64,000 bases of DNA. Origin: an uncultured Aquimarina sp. Lineage in GTDB: Bacteria; Bacteroidota; Bacteroidia; Flavobacteriales; Flavobacteriaceae. Position numbers and translations under genes: made by a program. The notes under the pieces were generated by a model. The model was not told the origin of the DNA. It saw nothing but the letters and a program-made list of their open reading frames with translations, and ran no database searches. Numbering within the stretch: the first letter of the stretch is position 1; every line of letters begins with the position of its first letter. The stretch is from assembly GCF_947496855.1 (NCBI RefSeq), contig NZ_CANMED010000001.1:124001-188000 (forward strand), in the 5' to 3' direction. Shown piece by piece: positions 7,266 through 15,860 of this stretch.

Positions 7266-7931
7266 ATGAAAACCAAAACAAACTCTTATCAAGAAAACTT
7301 AAAGGATCTGCGCACAAATTTAGGAACTATGCTTCCTAAGGATGCACTTAACATTTTTGACAAGGATGCAGAAAATTTACAATTAAATCATAAATCAATT
7401 CTAAAACTTAAGGTTGGTGAAAAAGCACCGGATTTTTTACTTTCAAATGCAACGAACAAAATCATTAAACTTTCTGATTTACTGAAAAAAAGGAGAGTTA
7501 TTCTTACTTTTTATAGAGGTTCTTGGTGTCCTTATTGTAATCTTCAGCTAGCACACTATCAAAATTCATTATCAGTAATTAAAGCATTAGGAGCAGAATT
7601 AGTCGCTATCTCACCTCAGATACCTGATGAGTCATTGAGCGTAAAAGAAAAAAATGAATTGAATTTTGAGGTTTTGAGTGATAACGGAAATATTGTTGCT
7701 AGAAAGTACACAACTGTTTTTACAAATGCCCATGCGCCTGTAGATACAATGACAGAACTTGGATTTGATTTTGATGCGCATTACTCTGATGATTCCAGAG
7801 AACTGCCAATTCCTGCGGTTTTTATTATCGAAAAAGATACTACGATTTCTTTTGCAAAATCTTTAGGTGGCGACTACAGAAACCGTGTAGAAGTATCAGA
7901 GATTATTAACGCTTTAAAAATAATACAATGA
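7266..7931 (+). CDS. peroxiredoxin-like AhpC/TSA family protein
   Basis: A 221-residue thioredoxin-fold protein of the PRX-like-2 group. After a helical N-terminal extension (about 1-55), GEKAPDFLLSNATNKIIKLSDLL opens the AhpC/TSA domain. The active site FYRGSWCPYCNLQL carries Cys88 and Cys91, a CxxC rather than a single peroxidatic Cys. VAISPQIPDESLSVKEK follows. It probably reduces peroxides or acts as a thiol oxidoreductase in the cytoplasm. It overlaps the next SDR gene by 4 bp (ATGA), so the pair is translationally coupled and probably under the adjacent Crp/Fnr regulator. Confidence 0.87.
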   Translation: MKTKTNSYQENLKDLRTNLGTMLPKDALNIFDKDAENLQLNHKSILKLKVGEKAPDFLLSNATNKIIKLSDLLKKRRVILTFYRGSWCPYCNLQLAHYQNSLSVIKALGAELVAISPQIPDESLSVKEKNELNFEVLSDNGNIVARKYTTVFTNAHAPVDTMTELGFDFDAHYSDDSRELPIPAVFIIEKDTTISFAKSLGGDYRNRVEVSEIINALKIIQ

Positions 7932-8761
7932 AAAATAGAATTTGGTTAATCACAGGAATATCGAGTGGATTAGGTAAAGCACTTGCCGAATCTGTTATTG
8001 AAAAAGGAGATTTTGTAATTGGTACATTTCGACAGGAATCACAAGTTAAAGAATTCAACAAAAAACACACTAAAAATGCAAAAGCAATGCTATTAGATAT
8101 TACCAATGAAAAGAGCGTTAAAAATTGTGTTGAGGAAATCATAGCTGATTATGGTAAAATAGATGTGTTAGTTAACAACGCTGGAATAGGATTTGTAGGT
8201 GCTGTAGAAGAAACGTCTTTGGCAGAAGTGAGAAGTGTTTTTGAGTCAAACTTTTTTGGAACATTAAAAATGACACAGACTGTTTTATCATATATGCGTA
8301 AAGAAAAAAGAGGACACATTGTTCAGATTTCATCTCACGGAGGAATCAAGGCTTTTGCAGGTTTTGGAATCTACAATGCAAGTAAATTTGCTTTAGAGGG
8401 TTTTAGTGAAGCAATGGCACAGGAAGCAGCACCTTTAGGAATAAAGGTTTCAATAGTCGAACCAGGTCCATTCCGAACGAATTTCGCAGGTAATGGACTT
8501 GGACAGGCAGAAAATGTAATTGATGATTATTCTGAAACAGCAGGCGCGTTTAGGACTAAATTAAAAGGTGTAAACGGGAAACAAGAAGGCGATCCTATAA
8601 AAGCGTCTAAAGCGATTATCAACTTGATTAATTCTGAAAACCCAACACTTCGTTTACCTCTTGGAAAAGTAGCACTAATGACAATAGGAATGAAGTTAGA
8701 CAGTGTTAAATCAGATTTGGAAAAGAATAGAAAAATTGCCGAAAATGCGGTTTATGATTAA
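7928..8761 (+). CDS. short-chain dehydrogenase/reductase (SDR)
   Basis: A 277-residue classical SDR. The NAD(P)-binding motif TGISSGLG is at residues about 8-15 and NNAG at about 84-87. The catalytic Ser is in QISSHGG, and Tyr149 and Lys153 are in YNASK. VEPGPFRTNFAG follows as the substrate-loop motif. It reduces a carbonyl or oxidises an alcohol; the substrate is unknown. It shares a 4-bp overlap with the peroxiredoxin-like gene, which suggests a shared oxidative or electrophile detoxification role. A strong terminator follows. Confidence 0.92.
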   Translation: MKNRIWLITGISSGLGKALAESVIEKGDFVIGTFRQESQVKEFNKKHTKNAKAMLLDITNEKSVKNCVEEIIADYGKIDVLVNNAGIGFVGAVEETSLAEVRSVFESNFFGTLKMTQTVLSYMRKEKRGHIVQISSHGGIKAFAGFGIYNASKFALEGFSEAMAQEAAPLGIKVSIVEPGPFRTNFAGNGLGQAENVIDDYSETAGAFRTKLKGVNGKQEGDPIKASKAIINLINSENPTLRLPLGKVALMTIGMKLDSVKSDLEKNRKIAENAVYD

Positions 8762-8801
8762 AAATCGCTTATTATAATAATGTATAAAAAATAACAGTAT
8801 T

Positions 8802-8831
8802 AGCGCTAGCCAATTGGTTAGCGCTTTTTTA
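8802..8831 (+). terminator. intrinsic terminator after the SDR gene
   Basis: AGCGCTAGCCAA / TTGGTTAGCGCT form a 12-bp stem with one G-T wobble, followed by TTTTTT. It closes the peroxiredoxin-SDR operon. Confidence 0.85.
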
Positions 8832-8946
8832 GTATCATTTGTATTACTCATAAAAATCTTGGTGTATTTTTCATTCTTTTTATAATCATTAAATTAGTTG
8901 TTTAAACACAATTAATCTTATGCATAACAGATAATAACAATCAGAA

Positions 8947-9354
8947 ATGACTGATATATTAAAGTTAGTACGAATTCAGGTTTTCCTTGTCATTCTGTTT
9001 TTGGTTTTTAAATTTATCCGCCCTACAGTTTTGAATAGTGATTCTCCTGAATGGATAAAAATCACTTTACTATCACTGCCAAACTTCTTTGAAGCTTTTA
9101 TTGGAACACTAATATTAACAGGTATTGGACTTTACTTGAATCTCAGAACACTAGGTAGAAAAAGACAAATCAAAAGAAATCTTATATATGCGATGGCTCC
9201 AATAATAGCTGGAGTTTATGTGATAACTCAAGAGTTAAAACTCCACAATTTAGGAGGTAATAATGTATACGACGTTAATGATTTAATATTTTCAGTTATC
9301 GGGCTTATAATCGGATACTTAATAGTTATACTTATTAAACCAAGGATTTATTAA
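8947..9354 (+). CDS. hypothetical four-helix membrane protein
   Basis: A 135-residue membrane protein of no recognised family. Hydrophobic segments lie at about 10-25, 42-66, 80-97 and 112-130, with a basic loop NLRTLGRKRQIKRN between helices 2 and 3 that should sit on the cytoplasmic side. There is no signal peptidase site and no catalytic motif. It stands alone between a terminator and the convergent AhpD-like gene. I cannot assign a function. Confidence 0.65.
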   Translation: MTDILKLVRIQVFLVILFLVFKFIRPTVLNSDSPEWIKITLLSLPNFFEAFIGTLILTGIGLYLNLRTLGRKRQIKRNLIYAMAPIIAGVYVITQELKLHNLGGNNVYDVNDLIFSVIGLIIGYLIVILIKPRIY

Positions 9355-9426
9355 GTAGTAGAGGAACAATCAGTATAAATAAATTAATTACTAAAAAAAA
9401 GAATTAAAAAATTTCGGATCAACATT

Positions 9427-10041
9427 TTAAGAATGCCCCCAATTATTCGGATCATTACTATCGTTGGGAGATAAGCCAATGATATCGCCATCGGTATTTA
9501 CACCAAGACCAACCACGGTTCTGTTTACGTAGTTAAAATAGCTCACAACCTGATTGATCTCTAGAATTTCTCCGTCTGTTAGACTATATTTTCTAAGGTT
9601 CTTAATATCTGATTGAGTAATCGTATGATGTGATAATGTCAATTTTTTAGCGTATAGCAATCCTTCCAGATATCGATCATTAAAAAAAGAATCCATTTCA
9701 CCATCTTGAATACACGCTATAATTTTCTTGAATTTATTATTATCAGCTAACAAACGTTTCAATCCAGCCGAATGATGATCTACGCAATAGCTACATTGAT
9801 TGAGATGACTTACATAAACACCTAGTGTTTCTAGATACCATTTCGGTAAGGTATTATTAACATTATGGAGTATGTTTTTGTACAAGCCCATATGACCTAC
9901 CAACGTATGAGGGCGTAGGCTATGAATAGATAAAACATTATCTATGTTATTATTGGGGCCTTTGACACGATTATATATTCGTTCTAGTTGACCAGTAGCA
10001 TTTTCGAACGAAATTTCTTTGATCCAACTCATATTATGCAT
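9427..10041 (-). CDS. AhpD-like carboxymuconolactone decarboxylase family protein
   Basis: A 204-residue all-helical protein of the AhpD/CMD superfamily. The redox motif C-S-Y-C with Cys83 and Cys86 followed by His89-His90 (CSYCVDHH) is the AhpD-like proton-relay signature. LETLGVYVSHLNQC before it is the usual helix. Members reduce peroxides or disulfide partners. It overlaps lspA by 8 bp and is translated after it, an odd pairing that probably reflects operon economy rather than a shared pathway. The partner reductant is unknown. Confidence 0.87.
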   Translation of the reverse strand: MHNMSWIKEISFENATGQLERIYNRVKGPNNNIDNVLSIHSLRPHTLVGHMGLYKNILHNVNNTLPKWYLETLGVYVSHLNQCSYCVDHHSAGLKRLLADNNKFKKIIACIQDGEMDSFFNDRYLEGLLYAKKLTLSHHTITQSDIKNLRKYSLTDGEILEINQVVSYFNYVNRTVVGLGVNTDGDIIGLSPNDSNDPNNWGHS

Positions 10042-10552
10042 TTACTTCTTTAAAGAATGATCCTTTTTTATTAAAAAGTACTGTGATTAATATGATAAAT
10101 GAGCCAATCATAATAGAGACATCTGCCATATTAAATATTTCAGTTTTTATAAACCCTAAGTCCATAATCATAAAATCGGTTACAGATCCGTAAACGATGC
10201 GGTCGTAAAGATTACCAATTCCTCCTCCAATTATAAAAGTAAAACCAAGTATAGTTTCTTTAGAGTAACTTGTTTTGATAAGAATGAGCCTTAGTAAGAA
10301 TAGCAGAACGATAATAGGTAAAATCTGTAAAAAAATTATTTTTAGTACAGGTGCTAGATCAGATCCTAAACTATAGGCAGCACCTCTGTTTTCGACTTTG
10401 GTAAGTACTAGGTTATTTTGAAATACTTCAATCCTTTGATTGGGAGCAATAGTTTGTCGTACTACGGTCTTTGATACCTGATCACACCCTATATTGAGTA
10501 ATACTAGAGATAGTACAAGCAGTACTCTTATTTTTCTGGTTATTTTCTTCAT
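10034..10552 (-). CDS. lspA: lipoprotein signal peptidase (SPase II)
   Basis: A 172-residue inner-membrane aspartyl protease that cleaves signal peptides of diacylated prolipoproteins, matching the many lipobox proteins in this window. Four membrane helices are visible. The catalytic aspartates are in GGIGNLYDRIVYGSVTDF and IFNMADVSI, and the N-terminal DQVSK motif is also present. Its N-terminal hydrophobic stretch ends in LLNIGCDQ, which could look like a lipobox but is simply helix 1 of the family. It overlaps the AhpD-like gene by 8 bp. Confidence 0.95.
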   Translation of the reverse strand: MKKITRKIRVLLVLSLVLLNIGCDQVSKTVVRQTIAPNQRIEVFQNNLVLTKVENRGAAYSLGSDLAPVLKIIFLQILPIIVLLFLLRLILIKTSYSKETILGFTFIIGGGIGNLYDRIVYGSVTDFMIMDLGFIKTEIFNMADVSIMIGSFIILITVLFNKKGSFFKEVNA

Positions 10553-10602
10553 ACACTTTAATTAACGATAGAATTTTTTAAATGTAGCGGTAAAGCTCAT
10601 TA

Positions 10603-11139
10603 TTATTTATGCTTCCAGTATTTTTTATAGTCTGAAAGGGAGAAAGCATCATCAAAAGATTGTTTATTTACAGTGTTTTTTTCATTAGAATCATAATCTA
10701 TCAGTATTTTCCAGAAACCACCTTCTAATCTTAGGACTACATGAAATTGTCCATAAGAATATTCCGTTCCACTTTTATCGCTTCTATAGGTTACTCGATA
10801 AATACCTCGGTCAGATACTAATGAGTCCGAAGTCACTCTCTCAAATAATCTAAAATCTATAGGTGATGCTTTCGTTTTAGGGTCGCTCCATCTTTTTTGA
10901 GATCTTTCCAGATATTTTTCCACATCTTTAATTTCACCACCATTACCACCGGTTATTCTAATCATCTCTTTACTATGAATTGACGCAAATAGGGGATAAT
11001 CTAAATTTTCATAAGCTTCAGAGAAGCTACCATACATATCTTGATTGATCTTTTGGTGAAGTTTTTCTTCCTGAGCTGATAAAAAATTTATACCGCCTAC
11101 AATAAAAATTATAAAGATTTTTTGAAATATAGACTTCAT
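10603..11139 (-). CDS. secreted NTF2-like (DUF4440/SnoaL-type) protein
   Basis: About 178 residues from the chosen start. An in-frame start at 11166 would overlap the upstream GNAT gene and put a charged stretch ahead of the signal peptide, so MKSIFQKIFIIFIVGG at 11139 is preferred; it has a signal peptide ending near LSAQ. The mature part, ending in GQFHVVLRLEGGFWKILIDYDSN, has the cone-shaped NTF2-like plan (helix, then a curved sheet ending in W-K-I). The family includes isomerases, lyases and simple binding proteins. It lies just downstream of the GNAT gene, probably in the same operon. Confidence 0.65.
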   Translation of the reverse strand: MKSIFQKIFIIFIVGGINFLSAQEEKLHQKINQDMYGSFSEAYENLDYPLFASIHSKEMIRITGGNGGEIKDVEKYLERSQKRWSDPKTKASPIDFRLFERVTSDSLVSDRGIYRVTYRSDKSGTEYSYGQFHVVLRLEGGFWKILIDYDSNEKNTVNKQSFDDAFSLSDYKKYWKHK

Positions 11140-11143
11140 ACTA

Positions 11144-11674
11144 TTACATTTTCTGATATAATACACAAGATACTAAATCTGTATAATCAGTTAACTTAGG
11201 ATGATCAAAAACCTTCACTTTAGTCATTCCGACTTTTTTCATAATCAATTCAGATTTTAAGTTAATCTCTGAAGCAACTGAGTAAATACGATCCAAACCA
11301 ATCGTATTAAACCCAAAATCCAAGCTGGCTTTAGCACCTTCAGTAGCATAGCCTTGATTCCAGATACTTTTTTTTAACCGCCAACCGATATCTACAAATG
11401 TATCTTGATCTTCTAAATAACTTTGTTCACAGAGTCCGATGAATCCTATAAATTCTTTAGAATCAAGAATATCCACTGCAAAATAACAAAAGTCATTTTT
11501 AGCAAACTGTTTTTGCATTCTTAGTATGAACTCTTTTGTATCTTTTCTGGAAGGTTTAAAAGGAAAAAACTCCATCACATCATCATCATTGTTCATGGCT
11601 GCTAGTGGATCTATATCATCTCGTGTCCAGTTACGAAAACCGAGTCTCTCGGATTGAAAAATATATGGATTCAT
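11144..11674 (-). CDS. RimJ/RimL-type GNAT acetyltransferase
   Basis: A 176-residue GNAT of the Acetyltransf_3 type. It starts with SERLGFRNWTRDDIDPLAAMNND, typical of RimJ/RimL relatives. FIGFIGLCEQSYLEDQDTFV leads to DIGWRLKKSIWNQGYATEGA, the acetyl-CoA loop, and EINLKSELIMKKVGM is motif B. Relatives acetylate N-termini of ribosomal proteins or small amines; the target here is unknown. The downstream NTF2-like gene begins 4 bp after its stop. Confidence 0.88.
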   Translation of the reverse strand: MNPYIFQSERLGFRNWTRDDIDPLAAMNNDDDVMEFFPFKPSRKDTKEFILRMQKQFAKNDFCYFAVDILDSKEFIGFIGLCEQSYLEDQDTFVDIGWRLKKSIWNQGYATEGAKASLDFGFNTIGLDRIYSVASEINLKSELIMKKVGMTKVKVFDHPKLTDYTDLVSCVLYQKM

Positions 11675-11757
11675 ATGAACTAAAAAATTAAAGTAATTTC
11701 AAGGTAAATATAAATTGATCAATTAGAAAGTAAAGGAATATATAATCTAAAAAAATC

Positions 11758-11786
11758 AAAAAAAACTACCCGTTTAGTTTGGGTAG
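11758..11786 (-). terminator. intrinsic terminator, minus strand
   Basis: Read on the minus strand, CTACCC-N9-GGGTAG is followed by eight T. It lies about 170 bp downstream of the beta-helix lipoprotein gene. Confidence 0.75.
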
Positions 11787-11957
11787 AATATGATTTGGAT
11801 AAACTATTTAGACAAATGGTTCTTTTATCAAATTAGAATCACTTTTGTCAATAAATAAGAAGAATGACGTTCTCATAATAAAACTTACTTCAAGAATATA
11901 TAATTAGTTATTTTTAGAAGTGAAGGTCCTATACAGCGTTATTTTTATGTTTGAATT

Positions 11958-13523
11958 TTAATTTCCATCCATTTCAAAAGTAACACTTTCATAAGCACCA
12001 ATATCAGGAACAGTGGTACTTCTTGGTATCCCTAAAATATCATTTCCAGAAGATGGAGTATTAGCTTGACCGTTTGCAGCAGAATCTTCACCTATATTTA
12101 ATAAATTATCAAAAGGAGCTTTGAAATCAGGATCCTCGTTTAAAAAAACATTTTCGTATAAACCAGTATTTGTAAAATCATATAATTCATTATCTAAAAA
12201 CTGTCCATTAAAGTCATTAAAACGAATCAAACTGTTCTGGAAATTATAATTAAAAACAGTTCCTTCAGCTCTGTTAATTCCTAGTTCTAAGTTTTCATTC
12301 CCATAAATTATACAATTTGTAAAATTAGCTTCTAACAAATCAGTAGTAAGAATTTCTGTAATATTACCATTTTCATCTCTAACTAGAAAAAGGTTATCAA
12401 TAGCAACGGAAGGAGTTTCTCTAAAACTAGAATTCCAGTAGTTGGCAAATGTGCAATGATTAAAATTGTAGGTTCCTCCAAAAGAAGCATATAAAGAAGA
12501 TATTCCTGCATTGTTTATCACCACGTTTTCTCCCATAATGTTGGCTGTCCTAGCTAATATACCATAAGCAGAAGTATTATAGATTTGTGAATTGCTAATT
12601 GTAAGGGTAGGATTTATTCCTCCATCATTAGAATCCATTAATATACCTACGGTAGCGTTTTTTATGGTAGCATGATTGATCACATGACCTGTACTACCTG
12701 CTGTAAGCCAAATCAATCCCCATTGACCTGGAACATCACTAAAACCAGGCTCTAACCGATCACTCTCGAAGATTACTTCATTTTCCAAAGTATCGGGATC
12801 AGTACTAATTTCTCCATTCACTAATAAAGTAGCATTATTAGCAGCAATAATTCCTGATCCATCGTGAAAATGTATTCTTGCTCCAGCTTCGATCGTTAAT
12901 GTTCTATCTGATGGAATCGCGGCAAATCCATAGATCACATAAGGCTTTTCATTAGTAAAGATGAGTTCGTCATCTTCTAAGAAGAACCCCTCAATTCGTA
13001 TTTCTTCCATGTTGTCATCAACTCCGAGAAGAAGTGTTTCTACCATACCCTCATCATCTCTGGAAGGAAATAGAAATACCGCATCTTTAACCAGTGTTAC
13101 TAAATCCACGTCCTGTTGATTTCCAATAGGGTCAAAAAGCACACGATCGGTATATAAAAATTCTAAGTCACCTGTTTGTTGGGTGATATCCGTAGTGGTT
13201 TCTACAAAAACGAAAATACTGTCTTTGGCAAGTACCTGAATATTTTCAAATGATTTACCCGGAATACCATCTACATTAAGACGATAATTAGAGTTTTCAC
13301 CTCTCTCTAAAGCTATTGAAGGAATATTAAGATCATTGTTTGTTCGGTTATAAACTTTAAAACTATAGGTACTGGAACCAATATTAGTAAAAACAGTATC
13401 TAGAAATAAAGTATCCGAAGAAAATTGTAAGTTACCAGTGCTGGGGTCAGCTTCAAAATCTTTACGACAAGAACTCCATAAAATGATAATAGCAAGTAAG
13501 AGAAGAGTAGATAAATAACGCAT
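11958..13523 (-). CDS. parallel beta-helix repeat lipoprotein
   Basis: A 521-residue exported lipoprotein: a signal peptide with lipobox LWSSC (Cys19), then an Ig-like N-terminal region (about 28-110, FSSDTLFLDTVFTNIGSS). A long right-handed beta-helix follows (about 170-420: GAARI..., NATLLVNGE, HATIKNATVGILMDS, NSQIYNTSAYGILAR), and a C-terminal VPDIGAYE closes it, the ending common to choice-of-anchor surface proteins of Bacteroidota. No catalytic residues are evident. It is widely distributed in flavobacteria with unknown function, perhaps carbohydrate binding at the outer membrane. Confidence 0.8.
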   Translation of the reverse strand: MRYLSTLLLLAIIILWSSCRKDFEADPSTGNLQFSSDTLFLDTVFTNIGSSTYSFKVYNRTNNDLNIPSIALERGENSNYRLNVDGIPGKSFENIQVLAKDSIFVFVETTTDITQQTGDLEFLYTDRVLFDPIGNQQDVDLVTLVKDAVFLFPSRDDEGMVETLLLGVDDNMEEIRIEGFFLEDDELIFTNEKPYVIYGFAAIPSDRTLTIEAGARIHFHDGSGIIAANNATLLVNGEISTDPDTLENEVIFESDRLEPGFSDVPGQWGLIWLTAGSTGHVINHATIKNATVGILMDSNDGGINPTLTISNSQIYNTSAYGILARTANIMGENVVINNAGISSLYASFGGTYNFNHCTFANYWNSSFRETPSVAIDNLFLVRDENGNITEILTTDLLEANFTNCIIYGNENLELGINRAEGTVFNYNFQNSLIRFNDFNGQFLDNELYDFTNTGLYENVFLNEDPDFKAPFDNLLNIGEDSAANGQANTPSSGNDILGIPRSTTVPDIGAYESVTFEMDGN

Positions 13524-13694
13524 TATTTAGTTTCTATGTTTATTAAAATATGATTAATAACTTCATCAAAATAAGGGTATACTTTTTAAAAGTGTATTAA
13601 CGGACTAAATGTATAACTTTTTAATCAGTACTAATATTGCTTTTTTAATAAAAATTTGACAAGATCATCCCTTCTATAAGAAGTAAAACATTTG

Positions 13695-13702
13695 TACATT
13701 TG
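13695..13702 (+). promoter_or_regulatory. -7 box (TACATTTG) for lpdA
   Basis: A perfect TAnnTTTG Bacteroidota -7 element 69 bp before the lpdA ATG. No convincing TTG -33 element lies at the ideal distance. Confidence 0.5.
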
Positions 13703-13771
13703 TTAATCTTATTTTCAGAATAAGAACTATTTAAACGTTTATATTTTAATACGTCAACATAATAATCTCTT

Positions 13772-15178
13772 ATGAGTACATACGATGTAGCCGTAATTGG
13801 CTCAGGACCTGGTGGATATGTTGCAGCTATCCGTTGCGCACAACTAGGTATGAAAACTGCAATAATCGAAAAATATTCTACACTTGGAGGAACTTGTCTT
13901 AATGTAGGGTGTATTCCTAGTAAAGCATTATTAGATTCTTCGCACCATTACGAACATGCTGTAAAGCATTTTGCAGATCACGGAATCGAAATTCCAGGAG
14001 ATGTAAAGATCAATCTGGAAAAAATGATTGCCCGAAAGCAAGCAGTGGTGGATCAAACAACTGGTGGTGTTGATTTTTTAATGAAAAAGAATAAGATAGA
14101 GCGATATGAAGGTGTTGGTTCTTTTAAAGATGCAACACATGTGAATATTACGAAGTCTGATAAGTCTGTAGAAACTATTGAAGCTAAGAATATCATTATT
14201 GCTACAGGATCTAAACCTTCTTCATTACCTTTTATTACCATAGATAAGAAAAGAGTTATTACTTCTACAGAAGCATTAAAGCTGAAAGAGATACCTAAAC
14301 ATATGGTTATTATAGGTGGTGGTGTTATAGGGTTGGAATTAGGACAAGTATATCGTCGTCTAGGAGCTGAGGTTTCAGTAGTGGAGTATATGGATAGAAT
14401 TATTCCAGGAATGGATAAAGCTTTATCCAGAGAACTACAAAAAGTGATGAAAAAACAAGGTGTCAAGTTTTATACGTCTCATAAGGTAACTGGAGTAAAA
14501 GCTACTGCTAAGGAAGTAACAGTTACAGCAGATGATAAAAAAGGAAACCCTGTAGAATTTAAAGGAGATTACTGTTTGGTTTCTGTTGGTCGTCGTCCGT
14601 ATACTGATGGCTTAAATGTGGAAGCAGCAGGAGTGAAGCTTACTGATAGAGGACAAGTAGAAGTTAATGATCATTTACAAACTTCGGTTAAGAATATATA
14701 TGCAATTGGAGATGTGGTAAAAGGAGCGATGTTAGCTCATAAAGCTGAAGAAGAGGGAACTTTTGTTGCAGAAATTATGGCAGGGCAAAAGCCGCATATT
14801 GATTATAATTTAATTCCTGGTGTAGTATATACGTGGCCAGAAGTTGCAGCTGTTGGAAAAACTGAAGAAGAATTGAAGGAAGCTGGTGTTAAATATAAAT
14901 CAGGACAGTTTCCATTTAGAGCATTGGGTAGATCAAGAGCGAGTGCAGATTTAGATGGTTTTGTAAAGATATTAGCAGATGAGAAAACCGATGAGGTTTT
15001 AGGAGTGCATATGATTGGAGCTCGTTGTGCGGATTTAATTGCAGAAGCAGTTACTGCTATGGAGTTTAGAGCATCTGCGGAAGATATAAGTAGAATGTCT
15101 CATGCACATCCAACGTTTACAGAAGCTATAAAAGAAGCAGCTTTAGCTGCAACTGATAATAGAGCTCTACACGTATAG
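13772..15178 (+). CDS. lpdA: dihydrolipoyl dehydrogenase (E3)
   Basis: A 468-residue flavoprotein that reoxidises dihydrolipoamide with NAD+ in the pyruvate and 2-oxoglutarate dehydrogenase complexes and the glycine cleavage system. The FAD motif GSGPGGYVAA is at 10-19 and the redox disulfide Cys42/Cys47 is in GGTCLNVGCIPSK. The NAD motif is GGGVIGLELGQVY. The FAD motif IYAIGDV follows, and the C-terminal base His446-Glu451 is in HPTFTE. Length is typical. It is monocistronic, with its own promoter and a strong terminator; the other complex subunits are not in this window. Confidence 0.97.
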   Translation: MSTYDVAVIGSGPGGYVAAIRCAQLGMKTAIIEKYSTLGGTCLNVGCIPSKALLDSSHHYEHAVKHFADHGIEIPGDVKINLEKMIARKQAVVDQTTGGVDFLMKKNKIERYEGVGSFKDATHVNITKSDKSVETIEAKNIIIATGSKPSSLPFITIDKKRVITSTEALKLKEIPKHMVIIGGGVIGLELGQVYRRLGAEVSVVEYMDRIIPGMDKALSRELQKVMKKQGVKFYTSHKVTGVKATAKEVTVTADDKKGNPVEFKGDYCLVSVGRRPYTDGLNVEAAGVKLTDRGQVEVNDHLQTSVKNIYAIGDVVKGAMLAHKAEEEGTFVAEIMAGQKPHIDYNLIPGVVYTWPEVAAVGKTEEELKEAGVKYKSGQFPFRALGRSRASADLDGFVKILADEKTDEVLGVHMIGARCADLIAEAVTAMEFRASAEDISRMSHAHPTFTEAIKEAALAATDNRALHV

Positions 15179-15201
15179 TTTTTATAAAAATATTAGATAT
15201 G

Positions 15202-15233
15202 AAAAAAGCGAACTAGAATATAGTTCGCTTTTT
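15202..15233. terminator. bidirectional intrinsic terminator
   Basis: AAAAAGCGAACTA / TAGTTCGCTTTTT with a 5-nt loop lies between the convergent lpdA and lipoprotein genes. The A-run and T-run allow it to act on both strands. Confidence 0.88.
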
Positions 15234-15255
15234 ATTTTTTCTAGCTATTATCGTC

Positions 15256-15726
15256 TTATAAGTTATTCCCTATATTTCCCTCAGCAACCACGATAGATGG
15301 ATCATCATTATTAAAAATCGTAATATGACCATCGAAGGTAGTTAACCCCGGATAATCTAAAATCTCATTTTCAATAACTAATCGATCTAATGAATCAAAA
15401 TTAGTTGAACTTATCATTAAGTCAGAATTTTCTATATCATAAAAATCCCCAAGTAAGTATGTAACATCACCGCCATTTGATAGTGAATTGTTATGGATAT
15501 TAGCTGTGTAAGATTCTTCTAATTCAGCACCAGTGAGATGTACCTTTATCGAGAATATGTCATCATAGACTGAAGACCCTATAAAAAATATAGAACCACT
15601 AATTCCAGAGTTGTTAGCTTCTTGTAAGATGTATTCTTTAATTATAACTTCTTCATCATCATCATTATTATTACAAGAAGAAAAAAAGATAACAACAGTT
15701 AATAAGAGTAAAATTAATTTTTTCAT
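15256..15726 (-). CDS. hypothetical lipoprotein
   Basis: A 156-residue protein with a clear lipoprotein signal, MKKLILLLLTVVIFFSSC (Cys18), followed by an acidic linker NNNDDDEE. The rest is a beta-rich domain with hydroxyl- and Asn-rich strands (SGISGSIFFIGSSVYDDIF, then FDGHITIFNNDDPSIVVAE). No family is recognised. The Asp/Asn-rich start after the lipid anchor is a common flavobacterial export signature for outer-surface lipoproteins. It is convergent with lpdA and shares the terminator between them. Confidence 0.7.
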   Translation of the reverse strand: MKKLILLLLTVVIFFSSCNNNDDDEEVIIKEYILQEANNSGISGSIFFIGSSVYDDIFSIKVHLTGAELEESYTANIHNNSLSNGGDVTYLLGDFYDIENSDLMISSTNFDSLDRLVIENEILDYPGLTTFDGHITIFNNDDPSIVVAEGNIGNNL

Positions 15727-15832
15727 TTATAAAAGTTTTAAGGTTTCCCTAAAAGACTTTAAGCACAAAAAGAAAGTTGCAATTTTTATAATTAATAATG
15801 ATTAAAAATAATTAATGTAATCTGTAAAATAA

Positions 15833-15840
15833 TATATTTG
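15833..15840 (+). promoter_or_regulatory. -7 box (TATATTTG) for the aldo/keto reductase
   Basis: A perfect TAnnTTTG 20 bp before the ATG at 15861. Confidence 0.55.
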
Positions 15841-15860
15841 ATTTTCCAAAAGATGATATT

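Noticed and set aside
10034..10552. lspA product as a lipoprotein because of a Cys after the first hydrophobic segment
   Set aside because: The remaining sequence is LspA itself with four membrane helices and both catalytic Asp; the Cys is part of helix 1.
14053..14466. 137-residue ORF on the minus strand
   Set aside because: It lies wholly inside lpdA on the opposite strand and shows no domain or promoter; a shadow of lpdA codon use.
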